Assembly: GCA_964502145.1 (NCBI GenBank)
Contig: CAZCVI010000039.1
Location: 1-62,200, forward strand
Source of the DNA: CAZCVI01 sp964502145
Lineage (GTDB): Bacteria > Acidobacteriota > Aminicenantia > UBA2199
Direction: 5' to 3'
DNA length: 62,200 nt
Below, one piece after another: positions 1 through 11,200 of the stretch. Under the pieces are notes generated by a model that was not told where the DNA came from, did no database searches, and saw only the letters and a list, made by a program, of their open reading frames with translations. Positions within the stretch are counted from its first letter, which is position 1. The number at the start of each line of letters is the position of its first letter. The position numbers were made by a program, and so were the translations under genes.

Positions 1-242
1 ACTGATGCTTTCGAAAACCATCACTGATGCTTTCGAAAACCATCACTGATGCTTTTGCAAACCATCACTGATGCTTTCGAAAACCATCACTGATGCTTTT
101 GCAAACCATCACTGATGCTTTCACAAACCATCGCTGATGCTTTCACAAACCATCACTGATGCTTTCGTAAACCATCACTGATGCTTTTGAAAACCATCAC
201 TGATGCTTTCGCAACTCATCAGCGATCTCTTTCACACGTATC
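1..242. repeat. 22-bp tandem repeat array
   Basis: Ten well-conserved 22-bp units run head to tail from base 1 to 220, each starting ACTGATGCTTT (one starts GCTGATGC) and ending in AACCATC or ACTCATC. A degenerate eleventh unit lies at 221-242 and a partial start at 243. The variable bases sit in the middle (TCGAAAA, TTGCAAA, TCACAAA, TCGTAAA, TTGAAAA). There are no spacers, so it is not a CRISPR array. The window begins exactly on a unit boundary, so the array probably continues to the left. A 22-bp period is not a multiple of three, which argues against a coding repeat. Function unknown. Confidence 0.95.
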
Positions 243-259
243 ACTGATAAGTTTTTAAT

Positions 260-272
260 TGATCGTCGATCA
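260..272. promoter_or_regulatory. 13-bp perfect palindrome in the gene-free stretch 243-453
   Basis: TGATCG-T-CGATCA is a perfect inverted repeat just after the 22-bp array. It could be a small operator, but short palindromes occur by chance. I see no gene or further structure between 243 and 453. Confidence 0.2.
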
Positions 273-414
273 CTTGATGGTTTGTAGTCAATAATTTTGG
301 AATTCTCGCCTTTGGCTTGCCCAATCTCTTATTATCATTCATCCACCTCCCTGCTTATTGTTTAATGCGCCGCTCGGTGTCTGCGAATGATTAACTATTT
401 AAACATTTTTTCGT

Positions 415-497
415 ACCAAGGGGATGAAGGAAAAATAATACCCCGGCTAAGGCTGGATTTTTGCCAATAGTATTGCTATAATTAAAAAATGAAAACA
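415..497. repeat. Imperfect direct repeat, copy 1
   Basis: This block carries ACC-AAGGGGATGAA (415-428) and GGCTGGATTTTTGCCA (451-466), then TATTGCTATAATTAAAA and an ATG followed by an ACAAAT-like sequence. Copy 2 is at 1109-1176, with an indel between the sub-blocks. The copies flank the AbiEii remnant and share the promoter and the first codons, which suggests a duplicated gene start. Confidence 0.7.
454..482 (+). promoter_or_regulatory. Extended -10 promoter upstream of the AbiEii remnant
   Basis: TGGATT (454-459), a 17-bp spacer and TATAAT (477-482) preceded by TGC (474-476) form an extended -10 promoter with a weak -35. A start site 7-8 bases downstream would fall on the ATG at 489, so a leaderless transcript is possible. 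Confidence 0.55.
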
Positions 498-824
498 AAT
501 ACGATGCTCTGCCGCCAAGCTACCACCCAGGAAAAAGAATTCTATTTCGAAAAACTATACCCGCTCCAAGATGTTGTCCTCGGTGTAATAGATAATCCAG
601 CTTTTTATCTGACTGGTGGCACAGCGCTTAGTCGGTTTCATTACCATCACCGCTTCTCCGATGACCTGGACTTTTTTTACGATGGCTACTCCTACCCGAA
701 AGAAAATTTTTCTTTTATTTACCGAGAAATTATCCAAAACCTGGGAAAGGTCTTCGAAAACATTGAGGTGACGATAGATGGGGAGTTTATTACAGGATGC
801 AAAAACAATTTAATCCCAAATTGA
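489..824 (+). pseudogene. Truncated AbiEii/AbiGii-type nucleotidyltransferase remnant
   Basis: The 111-residue product has the N-terminal nucleotidyltransferase signature of the AbiEii/AbiGii (DUF1814) toxin family: LTGGTALSRF at about residues 41-50, then HHRFSDDLDFF with the paired acidic residues. Family members, which act in type IV toxin-antitoxin and abortive-infection systems, are usually 200-300 residues long. This one stops soon after the catalytic core and lacks the helical C-terminal part, so it is probably a degraded gene. A second ORF in another frame (797-1075) overlaps its end and could be a frameshifted continuation or a separate small protein. I see no clear Shine-Dalgarno; the ATG sits at the predicted transcription start. 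It is flanked by direct repeats, which hints at local duplication or insertion. Confidence 0.6.
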
Positions 825-1075
825 ATAAATACTTCTGGGACCACACGCTTTTGGCTTCGGATGGTTTTAAACTAAAACGCCTGCTGGAATACGCCAGCTT
901 CCCCGATTTACTCAAAATCCCTTTTGATTTCGTGAAAGAGAATATTGAATCGCTCGACCCCACCACACTCCGCACCTCAACCACCCGCATCCGCTTCACT
1001 GCAAAAATCAAAGAATTTATCAACGATTGCCACAACTGGGATGAACTCATCTTTAAAATAACCGGCATAAACTAA
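797..1075 (+). CDS. Small protein of unknown function overlapping the AbiEii remnant
   Basis: A 92-residue ORF rich in charged and aromatic residues (an L-N-K-Y-F-W-D motif near the start, then helical segments with LKRLLEYASFPDLL). It begins inside the end of the AbiEii remnant in a different frame. GGAG at 782-785 and AGG at 794-796 precede the ATG, so independent translation is possible. Its middle loosely recalls small helical proteins encoded next to AbiEii-type genes. This is an impression from sequence style, not a firm family match. Alternatives are the C-terminal piece of the same nucleotidyltransferase gene after a frameshift, or a cognate antitoxin-like partner. The ORF ends in a normal TAA, with no obvious terminator. 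Confidence 0.45.
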   Translation: MQKQFNPKLNKYFWDHTLLASDGFKLKRLLEYASFPDLLKIPFDFVKENIESLDPTTLRTSTTRIRFTAKIKEFINDCHNWDELIFKITGIN

Positions 1076-1108
1076 CCCAAATATTCCTGAAATGCTGAAA
1101 CACAATGC

Positions 1109-1176
1109 ACCGAGAGGATGAATAGAGGCTGGATTTTTGCCAGCCGTATTGCTATAATTAAAACATGACATCAAAT
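1109..1176. repeat. Imperfect direct repeat, copy 2
   Basis: Second copy of the block at 415-497. It contains ACCGAGAGGATGAA, GGCTGGATTTTTGCCA, the TGCTATAAT box and then ATGACATCAAAT, which resembles the first codons of the AbiEii remnant (ATGAAAACAAAT). Here the ATG opens only a seven-codon reading frame ending at 1188, so it looks like the relic of a duplicated gene start now sitting in front of the kinase gene. Confidence 0.7.
1130..1158 (+). promoter_or_regulatory. Extended -10 promoter upstream of the ROK kinase
   Basis: TGGATT (1130-1135), 17 bp, then TATAAT (1153-1158) preceded by TGC. It has the same architecture as the box at 454-482. Predicted start is near 1165, giving a leader of about 54 bases to the ATG at 1219. 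Confidence 0.55.
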
Positions 1177-1218
1177 AAGAAGAAATAGGCAGAATATAAA
1201 CCCAAGGAGTTGGCTATC

Positions 1219-2196
1219 ATGGAAAAAATAGAAAAGACTGATGTGGTGATGGGAGTTGATATCGGGGGGACCAATACAGTTTTTGGACTGTTAGACGGCA
1301 GGGGTAAAATTTATCTCAAGGAGACGATTCCCACGAATCCCCAGGAGAGCGCACCGCAGTTGTTTGACCGCCTTTTCAGCCGTTACCACGAATTGACTGC
1401 TTCCATGCCGGAGAATTTACGGTTGATAGGTATTGGCATTGGTGCGCCCAATGGGAATTATTATAAAGGAACCGTAGAACATCCACCCAATTTAAGCTGG
1501 GCAGTAGTTAATGTGCTAGACATTGTCCGTGAGCACGTCTCTGTTCCTATTGCCATAACCAATGATGCCAATGCAGCCGCTTTAGGGGAAATGATGTTCG
1601 GCGCGGCCAAAGGAATGAAAGATTTTGTGGAGATCACCTTGGGCACGGGCTTGGGCAGCGGAATCGTGGTCAATGGCCAGATTGTTTATGGTTTTGATGG
1701 GTTTGCCGGTGAGATCGGACATACCACAATCGAACGAAATGGGCGTCTGTGCGGGTGTGGGAAACGGGGGTGCTTGGAAGCCTATGCCTCGGCCACTGGT
1801 ATTGTTAAAACAGTGACTGAATTGTTAGGGGAAACATGCAAAGGGAACGCGTTCCGTTCTATTCCAACCCAAGAATTGACGTCCTTCCGTATCTATGAAG
1901 AAGCGAAAAAAGGGAATCCGATTGCGTTAGCGGCCTTTAACTATACAGGCCGGTTATTGGGCGAGGCGTTGGCCAATACAGTAGCCCACCTCAGCCCGGA
2001 AGCGATTATTCTTTTCGGTGGTCTGGCCAAGGCCGGAGATTTTCTATTCAAACCAGTAAAAGAACACATGGAGAAAAATCTTTTCCCGATCTTCAAGAAC
2101 AAGGTAAAAATTCTTCCTTCAGCGCTAATTGACGGGGATGCGGCGATGCTGGGTTCCGGTGCCCTGATTTTTGCAAAGATAGCTGCCGCAGGGTAA
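1219..2196 (+). CDS. ROK family sugar kinase (probable glucokinase)
   Basis: A 325-residue ROK protein that would phosphorylate glucose, or a related hexose or amino sugar, with ATP in the cytoplasm. Visible motifs: the phosphate-binding DIGGTNT at residues 14-20; the catalytic region ITNDANAAALGE with the likely catalytic Asp at about 116; GTGLGSGIVVNG; EIGHT with the zinc-ligand His; and the zinc motif CGCGKRGCLE at about 178-187. The length is normal for the family. An in-frame TTG exists at 1210, but AAGGAG at 1204-1209 lies nine bases before the ATG at 1219, so the ATG start is preferred. It converges with the NRPS operon and is probably housekeeping rather than part of the cluster. Exact sugar specificity cannot be read. 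Confidence 0.93.
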   Translation: MEKIEKTDVVMGVDIGGTNTVFGLLDGRGKIYLKETIPTNPQESAPQLFDRLFSRYHELTASMPENLRLIGIGIGAPNGNYYKGTVEHPPNLSWAVVNVLDIVREHVSVPIAITNDANAAALGEMMFGAAKGMKDFVEITLGTGLGSGIVVNGQIVYGFDGFAGEIGHTTIERNGRLCGCGKRGCLEAYASATGIVKTVTELLGETCKGNAFRSIPTQELTSFRIYEEAKKGNPIALAAFNYTGRLLGEALANTVAHLSPEAIILFGGLAKAGDFLFKPVKEHMEKNLFPIFKNKVKILPSALIDGDAAMLGSGALIFAKIAAAG

Positions 2197-2232
2197 GGTG
2201 TTTTTTGTAATTGTGACTAGGATGGCCGATGG

Positions 2233-2277
2233 GGACGGAGTGGGCCCAAAGTAAACGCGTTGTTGTCCACTCCGTCC
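2233..2277. terminator. Hairpin between convergent genes
   Basis: GGACGGAGTGG (2233-2243) pairs perfectly with CCACTCCGTCC (2267-2277) across a 23-base loop, between the ROK stop (2196) and the stop of the last NRPS gene (2291). There is no T-run on either side, so it is either a weak bidirectional terminator or an mRNA 3'-end stabiliser. Confidence 0.5.
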
Positions 2278-2290
2278 GCGAAGTCGAAAA

Positions 2291-5200
2291 CTATTTTATG
2301 AATGTGGTGGTCCCAGTATCTGCTGCTGTGCGCAACACGTTTTCAAATAACTGGACAAACTCTACCACATCGGGGCTTTTGAAAATGGAAAAATGATCGC
2401 CAGAAACAGTATAATAATGTATGGCTGTGCGACAATATTTTTTCCATTGGCCTTGCGCAATATTCTTTGATTGAGAGGCTTTGAAGAAATGGGTGGGTGA
2501 ATTTACTTTCCCCCCGGGAATGTAATGTGCGCGGGCATTAGTAAGGGTTCTACCTGCATTAAGATAATAAACGGATTCCTCAAGATTCAAGTGCTGGAAA
2601 TTGGGGAGTACATGCTGCCCGTAATCACCGATTGCCTTTTTAACCAGATCAACATCCACATTGTTTATTTTTAAATAGTCCACTACCAATGACCAGAATG
2701 GCTCTAATTCGATTTGGTGCAGTGTTTTAAGTTGCTTCTCAAGTTCGCTGTCGATGTTGAAACCCTTGACAAAGTTAAATTCCGCTTCAAGATTAAATTC
2801 TTCGGCTTTTTGCCACACGATTTTACTGGGAGCTGGTGCATCAATAAGAGCGAGGAAAGCAATCTGCTGGTTCATTTGTTCCAATTGCGCGGCAATTTCA
2901 TAAGCAATGGTTCCGCCCAGTGACCAACCAATAATATAATAAGGTCCAAGGGGTTGAATTTTTTTCATGGCGGTAATATAGGTCTCTGCCAATTCCTGGA
3001 CAGTGACATTGCGGGGTGCAAGACCTTTCAAGCGGTCAGCCCGCAGGCCCCAACAATTAAAATTGCTGGTCAGGTGTTTACAGAATTCAAGATATCCCTC
3101 AACCTCACCGCTACCATCATGAATCAGGAACAGATGATTGTTTTGGGGTGACGTTTCCTTGATTGGAACGAGGTTGCCATCAAAGACCCGCTGAACATTT
3201 CTATCGGTATTCATGATATAGTCACCTAAATCTTTTATGGTGGGTGTTTTAAAGATAACAGCCAAAGGTAAAATGGCATTTAATTCCTTGTGAATCTTTG
3301 ACGCCAACACGGTGGCTTTTAACGAATGACCACCCAATTCAAAGAAATTGGCATTGATGCCAATGGGGGCCTTCACGGCGTCCTTTCCTAACACTTCAAC
3401 CCAAATCTCGACCAATTTCGCTTCGACCGGATTCCGTGGCGCGATGTATTCGGCGATAGACACGGCTTCGGGTTGAGGTAAGGCTCTTAAATCGACTTTA
3501 CCGTTGGGGGTTAAGGCAATACTCTTAATCAACGCGATAAACGAGGGGACCATATAGCCGGGTAAGCGACTGGTCAAGAATTCTTTCAACTCTTTCTTAA
3601 ATTCAACTTCATTTTCAATGTGTCCTTCGGGCACAATATAGGCACACAAAAGCGTCTCACCTTTCACGATGACAACAGCCGCTTTGACGCGCTGATGTTC
3701 CAATATCTTATTCTCAATTTCACCCAATTCAATACGATACCCTCTTATCTTGACTTGAAAATCAATGCGGCCCAAAAATTCTACCGCGCCATCGGGTAAC
3801 CACCGGGCAAAGTCCCCGGTTTTATAAAGACAAGCGGGATTCATGATAAATTTCCCAGCGGTTAATTCGGGATTGTTGAGATAGCCATTGGACAAACCTT
3901 CGCCGCCAATATACAACTCGCCAGTCACCTTGGGGGGGCATAAATTAAAATATTTATCCAATACAATCAACTGGGTATTGCCCACAGGCATCCCGATGGG
4001 AACACTGGAAAGGGTTTTGTATTTATCCACTGTTTCCCGGTTGATCTCCAATATAGCGGCGATAATGGTCGCTTCGGTGGGGCCATACATATTATATATA
4101 CGGCAATTTTGGCTGACCATTTTAATACTACGTGTGACCAAATCATAGGTAAGTTTCTCCGCGCCCAAGCATAAATGGGTTAAGCTGTCCAGCTTCACCG
4201 GTTTTCCATCGGCTTCCACGCCCACCAATACCTGGAATTGGGAAGGGGTGATGTGCAGCACGGTGATGCTATTTTCACCGATGAATTTTCCCAGCGCTTC
4301 TCCACCCAGCAATACTTCCTCGTCGGTGATATATAATTCAGCCCCGGTAGTGAGTGCCAGAAATATTTCCCAGGCGGACCAGTCAAAGAAGAAGGATAAA
4401 TTCTGCAAAACCCGGTCTGTCTGCGACAATCTCATATTCCGATACCCCCAATGAACAAGGGGTGAAAAGTTAGCATGGGTGATAGGCACGCCCTTGGGGT
4501 TCCCGGTAGAACCCGAAGTGTAAATAAGATAGGCATAACTATCGGGAGATGTGTGGGGCAACTCCCCGGAAACAGCCCAGTCACGGGGTTCAATAGCTAT
4601 GGTTTGGCAGATATCACTCAACGTGGCTAAATAACGATGTTGCGTTAATACGATTTGGGTGCGACTATCTTTAATCATATAATGGGTGCGGTTGGCAGGA
4701 TTTTTTGGATTCAAAGGCAGGTAGGCTGCACCGGCTTTTAATATTCCCAGTAATCCGATGATCATTTCTATGGAGCGGTCCGCCATGATTCCTACAATGG
4801 TTCCGGTTTGGACTCCTTGTTCTCGTAACAGGGTAGCCAAACCATTGGATATATTTTCCAATTCTTGGTAAGAGACCTGATCAATGTCAGGGAGGATAAG
4901 AGCCGTATTGTCGGGTGTCCGCAACACCTGTTCGGCAAATAAGCGGTGGATAGTTTTGTCATTTGGATAAATACTCTCGGCACTATTAAATTCAGTCAAT
5001 AATTGACGTCTCTCATCATCGAGGGTGATTTCAATCTCTTTTAATTTCACACCTGGATGCGCTATTATCTGGGCGACAATCCGCTTAAAATAAAGGCTAA
5101 ACCGTTGGATACTCTCTTTCTTAAACAGCTTGGTACAATATTGGATGGTAAAAAGTATTTTCCGTTCGACTTCTATTGCTGTGAAGGTCACATCAAATTT

Positions 5201-8200
5201 TGCAGTCTGCGGCATATCTTCATATCCCTGCGGCAGAACGGGTTGATCGATTTGAGACTGGTTTTCTCCTTTCGTAGCGGTGGCAGCAGTATTCATGTTT
5301 TGCAAAGCAAACAAAACATCGAATAAGGGATTGCGTCCCATGTCCCTTTTCAGCGATAATTTATCCACGAGTCCTTCAAAGGGGTATTCTTGGTTCTCAA
5401 ACACATTCAGAACCCGTTCTTTCACATCATGGAGGAATGTGTTGAATGTTTGCTCACCAGTGGGATAGTTTCTTAAAGCCAGGGTATTGACAAACATACC
5501 GATTATTTTTTCTAAATCCGCATGTCTTCTGCCTGCCGTGGGTGTGCCAATAATAATCTCTTCCTGGCCGCTGAGTTTGGCCAACAAAATATTAACGGCA
5601 GCCATCAATATCATAAAAAGTGTGGCGCCACCTTGTAATGCGACGGTGTTTAGGGCGCGGGTTTCTTCCACTGATATCTCGAAATTAATACTATTTCCCT
5701 CAAAACTCTGGATCATGGGTCTGGGATAATCCATAGGAATTTCTAAAACAGGAATCTCACCCTCAAATTCTTTTAACCAATACGACATCTGTTGATTGAG
5801 CCTTTCCACTTCTTTTGGGCTGTTTTGCCATTCTGCAAAATCTTTATACTGGATGCGCAGTGGTGCAAGTTCTTTTCCTTCATAGAGTGCATTAAAATCT
5901 TCCTTCAAAACCTGGATAGAAATACCATCGGAAATGATATGGTGCATGTCCACTATGAGATAATTTTTCTCTGCCACTGTCTTAAACGCGGCCACCCGGA
6001 GTAGGGGCGCCTGGGATAAATCAAAGGCGCGAACAAATTGAGGGGCTCCAGCTTCATCAATTCTCTGGATGGCAAAGGAGACTTCCCGGTGAACTTTTTG
6101 CAGGGGGTGATCGTCGATCATATGAAAAGAAGTTCTTAAACTATCGTGCCGTTTAATCAATGCATTGAAGGACTCTGTCAATTGGTCAATATTAACTTCT
6201 TCGGGTAAAGGAATAATTTCCGGCATATTGTAGGCAGTACTACTCAATTCAATCTGCTGTAAGATAAACATCCGTTGCTGGGCGAAAGATAAGGTATAGT
6301 ACTCTTTTGCTTCGGTTGGCATGATGGATTCATAACTATTTTCCACCGTTCCTTTTATATATTCTGATAAACCAAAAATAGTGGGTGTTTTGAATAATGC
6401 TGCCAAAGGTACAATGACATTTAATTCCTTGTGAATCTTTGAGGCCAACACGGTGGCTTTTAACGAATGACCGCCCAATTCAAAGAAATTGGCATTGATA
6501 CCAATGGGGGCTTTCACGGCGACCTTTCCTAATACCTCTATCCAAATCTCGACCAATTTCTCTTCCATTACATCCCGTGGCGCGATGTATTCAGCAATGG
6601 ACACGGCTTCGGGTTGAGGTAAGGCTCGTAAATCAACCTTGCCATTAGGCGTTAAGGCAATACTCTTGATCAACGCGATAAACGAGGGGACCATATAGCC
6701 GGGCAAGCGACTGGTCAAGAATTCTTTCAACTCTTTCTTAAATTCAACTTCATTTTCAATGTGTCCTTCGGGCACAATATAGGCACACAAAAGCGTCTCA
6801 CCTTTCACGATGACAACAGCCGCTTTGACGCGCTGATGTTCCAATATCTTATTCTCAATTTCACCCAATTCAATACGATACCCTCTTATCTTGACTTGAA
6901 AATCAATGCGGCCCAAAAATTCTACCGCGCCATCGGGTAACCACCGGGCAAAGTCCCCGGTTTTATAAAGACAAGCGGGATTCATGATAAATTTCCCAGC
7001 GGTTAATTCGGGATTGTTGAGATAGCCATTGGACAAACCTTCGCCGCCAATATACAACTCGCCAGTCACCTTGGGGGGGCATAAATTAAAATATTTATCC
7101 AATACAATCAACTGGGTATTGCCCACAGGCATCCCGATGGGAACACTGGAAAGGGTTTTGTATTTATCCACTGTTTCCCGGTTGATCTCCAATATAGCGG
7201 CGATAATGGTCGCTTCGGTGGGGCCATACATATTATATATACGGCAATTTTGGCTGACCATTTTAATACTACGTGTGACCAAATCATAGGTAAGTTTCTC
7301 CGCGCCCAAGCATAAATGGGTTAAGCTGTCCAGCTTCACCGGTTTTCCATCGGCTTCCACGCCCACCAATACCTGGAATTGGGAAGGGGTGATGTGCAGC
7401 ACGGTGATGCTATTTTCACCGATGAATTTTCCCAGCGCTTCTCCACCCAGCAATACTTCCTCGTCGGTGATATATAATTCAGCCCCGGTAGTGAGTGCCA
7501 GAAATATTTCCCAGGCGGACCAGTCAAAGAAGAAGGATAAATTCTGCAAAACCCGGTCTGTCTGCGACAATCTCATATTCCGATACCCCCAATGAACAAG
7601 GGGTGAAAAGTTAGCATGGGTGATAGGCACGCCCTTGGGGTTCCCGGTAGAACCCGAAGTGTAAATAAGATAGGCATAACTATCGGGAGATGTGTGGGGC
7701 AACTCCCCGGAAACAGCCCAGTCACGGGGTTCAATAGCTATGGTTTGGCAGATATCACTCAACGTGGCTAAATAACGATGTTGCGTTAATACGATTTGGG
7801 TGCGACTATCTTTAATCATATAATGGGTGCGGTTGGCAGGATTTTTTGGATTCAAAGGCAGGTAGGCTGCACCGGCTTTTAATATTCCCAGTAATCCGAT
7901 GATCATTTCTATGGAGCGGTCCGCCATGATTCCTACAATGGTTCCGGTTTGGACTCCTTGTTCTCGTAACAGGGTAGCCAAACCATTGGATATATTTTCC
8001 AATTCTTGGTAAGAGACCTGATCAATGTCAGGGAGGATAAGAGCCGTATTGTCGGGTGTCCGCAACACCTGTTCGGCAAATAAGCGGTGGATAGTTTTGT
8101 CATTTGGATAAATACTCTCGGCACTATTAAATTCAGTCAATAATTGACGTCTCTCATCATCGAGGGTGATTTCAATCTCTTTTAATTTCACACCTGGATG

Positions 8201-11200
8201 CGCTATTATCTGGGCGACAATCCGCTTAAAATAAAGGCTAAACCGTTGGATACTCTCTTTCTTAAACAGCTTGGTACAATATTGGATGGTAAAAAGTATT
8301 TTCCGTTCGACTTCTATTGCTGTGAAGGTCACATCAAATTTTGCAGTCTGCGGCATATCTTCATATCCCTGCGGCAGAACGGGTTGATCGATTTGAGACT
8401 GGTTTTCTCCTTTCGTAGCGGTGGCAGCAGTATTCATGTTTTGCAAAGCAAACAAAACATCGAATAAGGGATTGCGTCCCATGTCCCTTTTCAGCGATAA
8501 TTTATCCACGAGTCCTTCAAAGGGGTATTCTTGGTTCTCAAACACATTCAGAACCCGTTCTTTCACATCATGGAGGAATGTGTTGAATGTTTGCTCACCA
8601 GTGGGATAGTTTCTTAAAGCCAGGGTATTGACAAACATACCGATTATTTTTTCTAAATCCGCATGTCTTCTGCCTGCCGTGGGTGTGCCAATAATAATCT
8701 CTTCCTGGCCGCTGAGTTTGGCCAACAAAATATTAACGGCAGCCATCAATATCATAAAAAGTGTGGCGCCACCTTGTAATGCGACGGTGTTTAGGGCGCG
8801 GGTTTCTTCCACTGATATCTCGAAATTAATACTATTTCCCTCAAAACTCTGGATCATGGGTCTGGGATAATCCATAGGAATTTCTAAAACAGGAATCTCA
8901 CCCTCAAATTCTTTTAACCAATACGACATCTGTTGATTGAGCCTTTCCACTTCTTTTGGGCTGTTTTGCCATTCTGCAAAATCTTTATACTGGATGCGCA
9001 GTGGTGCAAGTTCTTTTCCTTCATAGAGTGCATTAAAATCTTCCTTCAAAACCTGGATAGAAATACCATCGGAAATGATATGGTGCATGTCCACTATGAG
9101 ATAATTTTTCTCTGCCACTGTCTTAAACGCGGCCACCCGGAGTAGGGGCGCCTGGGATAAATCAAAGGCGCGAACAAATTGAGGGGCTCCAGCTTCATCA
9201 ATTCTCTGGATGGCAAAGGAGACGTCCCGGTGAACTTTTTGCAGGGGTTGATCGTCGATCATATGGAAAGAAGTTCGCAAGCTTTCATGGCGGTTTATCA
9301 ATGCGTTGAAGGAGACTTCCAATTTGTCAATATCCATTGCTTCGGGTAGTGGAATAATTTCTGGTATATTGTACGCGGTGCTATTCAACTCCATCTGTTG
9401 TAAGATATACATCCGTTGTTGGGCGAAGGATAAGACGTAATTCTCTTTTTCTTCCGCTGGCATGATGGATTCATAAATATTTTCCACGGTAGCCAATATA
9501 TATTCTGACAAACCACGGATAGTGGGTTTTTTAAATAGTTCTGCTAACGGTAATAACACATTCAATTCCCGATGAACCCGTGACGCCAATACGGTGGCTT
9601 TTAAGGAGTGGCCTCCCAACTGGAAAAAGTTACTGTCTATACTGATGACTTCGGGTTGGATATTTAATAGTTCCGCCCACAATCCCACTAATTTTGCTTC
9701 CGTTCCATTTCTGGGGGCTACATAATTCTGTTCGGCTTTTACTTCGGGTTTGGGCAGTGCTTTTCGGTCTACCTTCCCGTTCGGATTTAAAGGTATTTTT
9801 TCAAGATGTATAAAATAGGAGGGGACCATGTAGTCGGGCAATCCTTTCAGCAGGAATTCCCGAATCCCGGTCACTTCGTATTCTTCCGCTGAAACAAGAT
9901 ACGCGCATAATGATTTGTCCCCGTCATCATCTTCCTGTGCCAACACCACCGCCTCTTTTATTCCGGGATAATTCAATAAACGGTTCTCTATCTCGCCGAG
10001 CTCGACTCTGAATCCTCTTATCTTTAATTGAAAATCGATTCTGCCCAAGAATTCAATATTGCCATCGGGCAACCAGCGGGCCAGGTCGCCAGTGCGATAA
10101 CACAAAACAGGAGAATTCCTGTCTAATAAAATATCGGTAAACTTTTCCCGTGTCATTTCACTGTGATTGATGTATCCGGCACCTACGCCAGCGCCCGCGA
10201 TAAACAATTCCCCGGCTACACCCAGGGGCGTCATCTGTAAATAACGGTCCAATATATATAACTGCGTATTGTATACCGGTTTACCGGTAGGCACAACACC
10301 TTCCAGATATTGTTTCCAATCGGTCAGTCGATAATATGTGCAAACATCAGAACATTCGGTGGGGCCATAGGTATTCACCAATTCCGCGTTACATTCATCG
10401 GACTCCAACCATCCCCGCATCATTTTTACAGATATTGGTTCTCCGCCAAGAAACACATACCTCAAACTGGATAATAGATAGCGATTTCCCTTAACCTCCA
10501 CCATCTTGTAAAACATGCCGGGAGTACAATTTATCCAGGTTATATTGTTTCTACCTATTTCTTGCAGTAATACAGATGGTTCAAAGTAATCCCCGCCTGG
10601 GATATGCAATATCCCGCCTACTGCTAGGGGCGCATAGATGTTTTTCTGGGTCAAATCGAAACTCAAGGAGGTTAACAGCAATACGCTGTCATTGCTATTT
10701 AGCCCGAATTCCCGCAAATACCAGTTCATCAGGTTCATAAATCCCCGATGGTACACACCGGCACCCTTGGGAAATCCGGTGGAACCGGAGGTAAAAATAG
10801 TATAAATTAAATCGTCGCCCTGGTTTTTAATGCCAGGGTTCCCTGTATAGCCATCAAACAAATCCTGGTTTCTTATATCTATGCATTCACAGGTCGCGAT
10901 GTTGTCGAGTCCCGCCTCTCCTTCTGTCAAAAGCACCTTAGCCGCACTGTCTTTTAGCATCCGTGACTTTCGCTCCATGGGATACAAATAATCTATGGGC
11001 AAATAGGCGCCACCCGATTTTAATATTCCTAGTATGCTTATTATCATCTCTGTGGAGCGTCTTATCATTATTCCAACCACGGTATTGTGAGTGATTCCCA
11101 TCTTTCTTAACGTATGGGCCAGTTGGTTGGATTTTTCATTCAATTCCCGGTAGGACAATCGGCTGTTGCCTCCAGCGAGTGATGGACCGCTCAACGCGAT

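Noticed and set aside
1..242. Possible CRISPR array
   Set aside because: The units are contiguous with no spacers, and the variation lies inside the unit. No cas gene is in the window.
1210..1218. TTG start for the ROK kinase
   Set aside because: AAGGAG directly abuts the TTG but is ideally placed nine bases before the ATG at 1219.
6109..6121. Second copy of the palindrome at 260-272
   Set aside because: TGATCGTCGATCA recurs inside coding DNA of gene G, where codon usage explains it; the match shows how easily this palindrome arises by chance.
3888..9145. Pairs of identical plus-strand ORFs inside gene G
   Set aside because: They are antisense shadows; they are identical only because the C-A unit on the minus strand is repeated.
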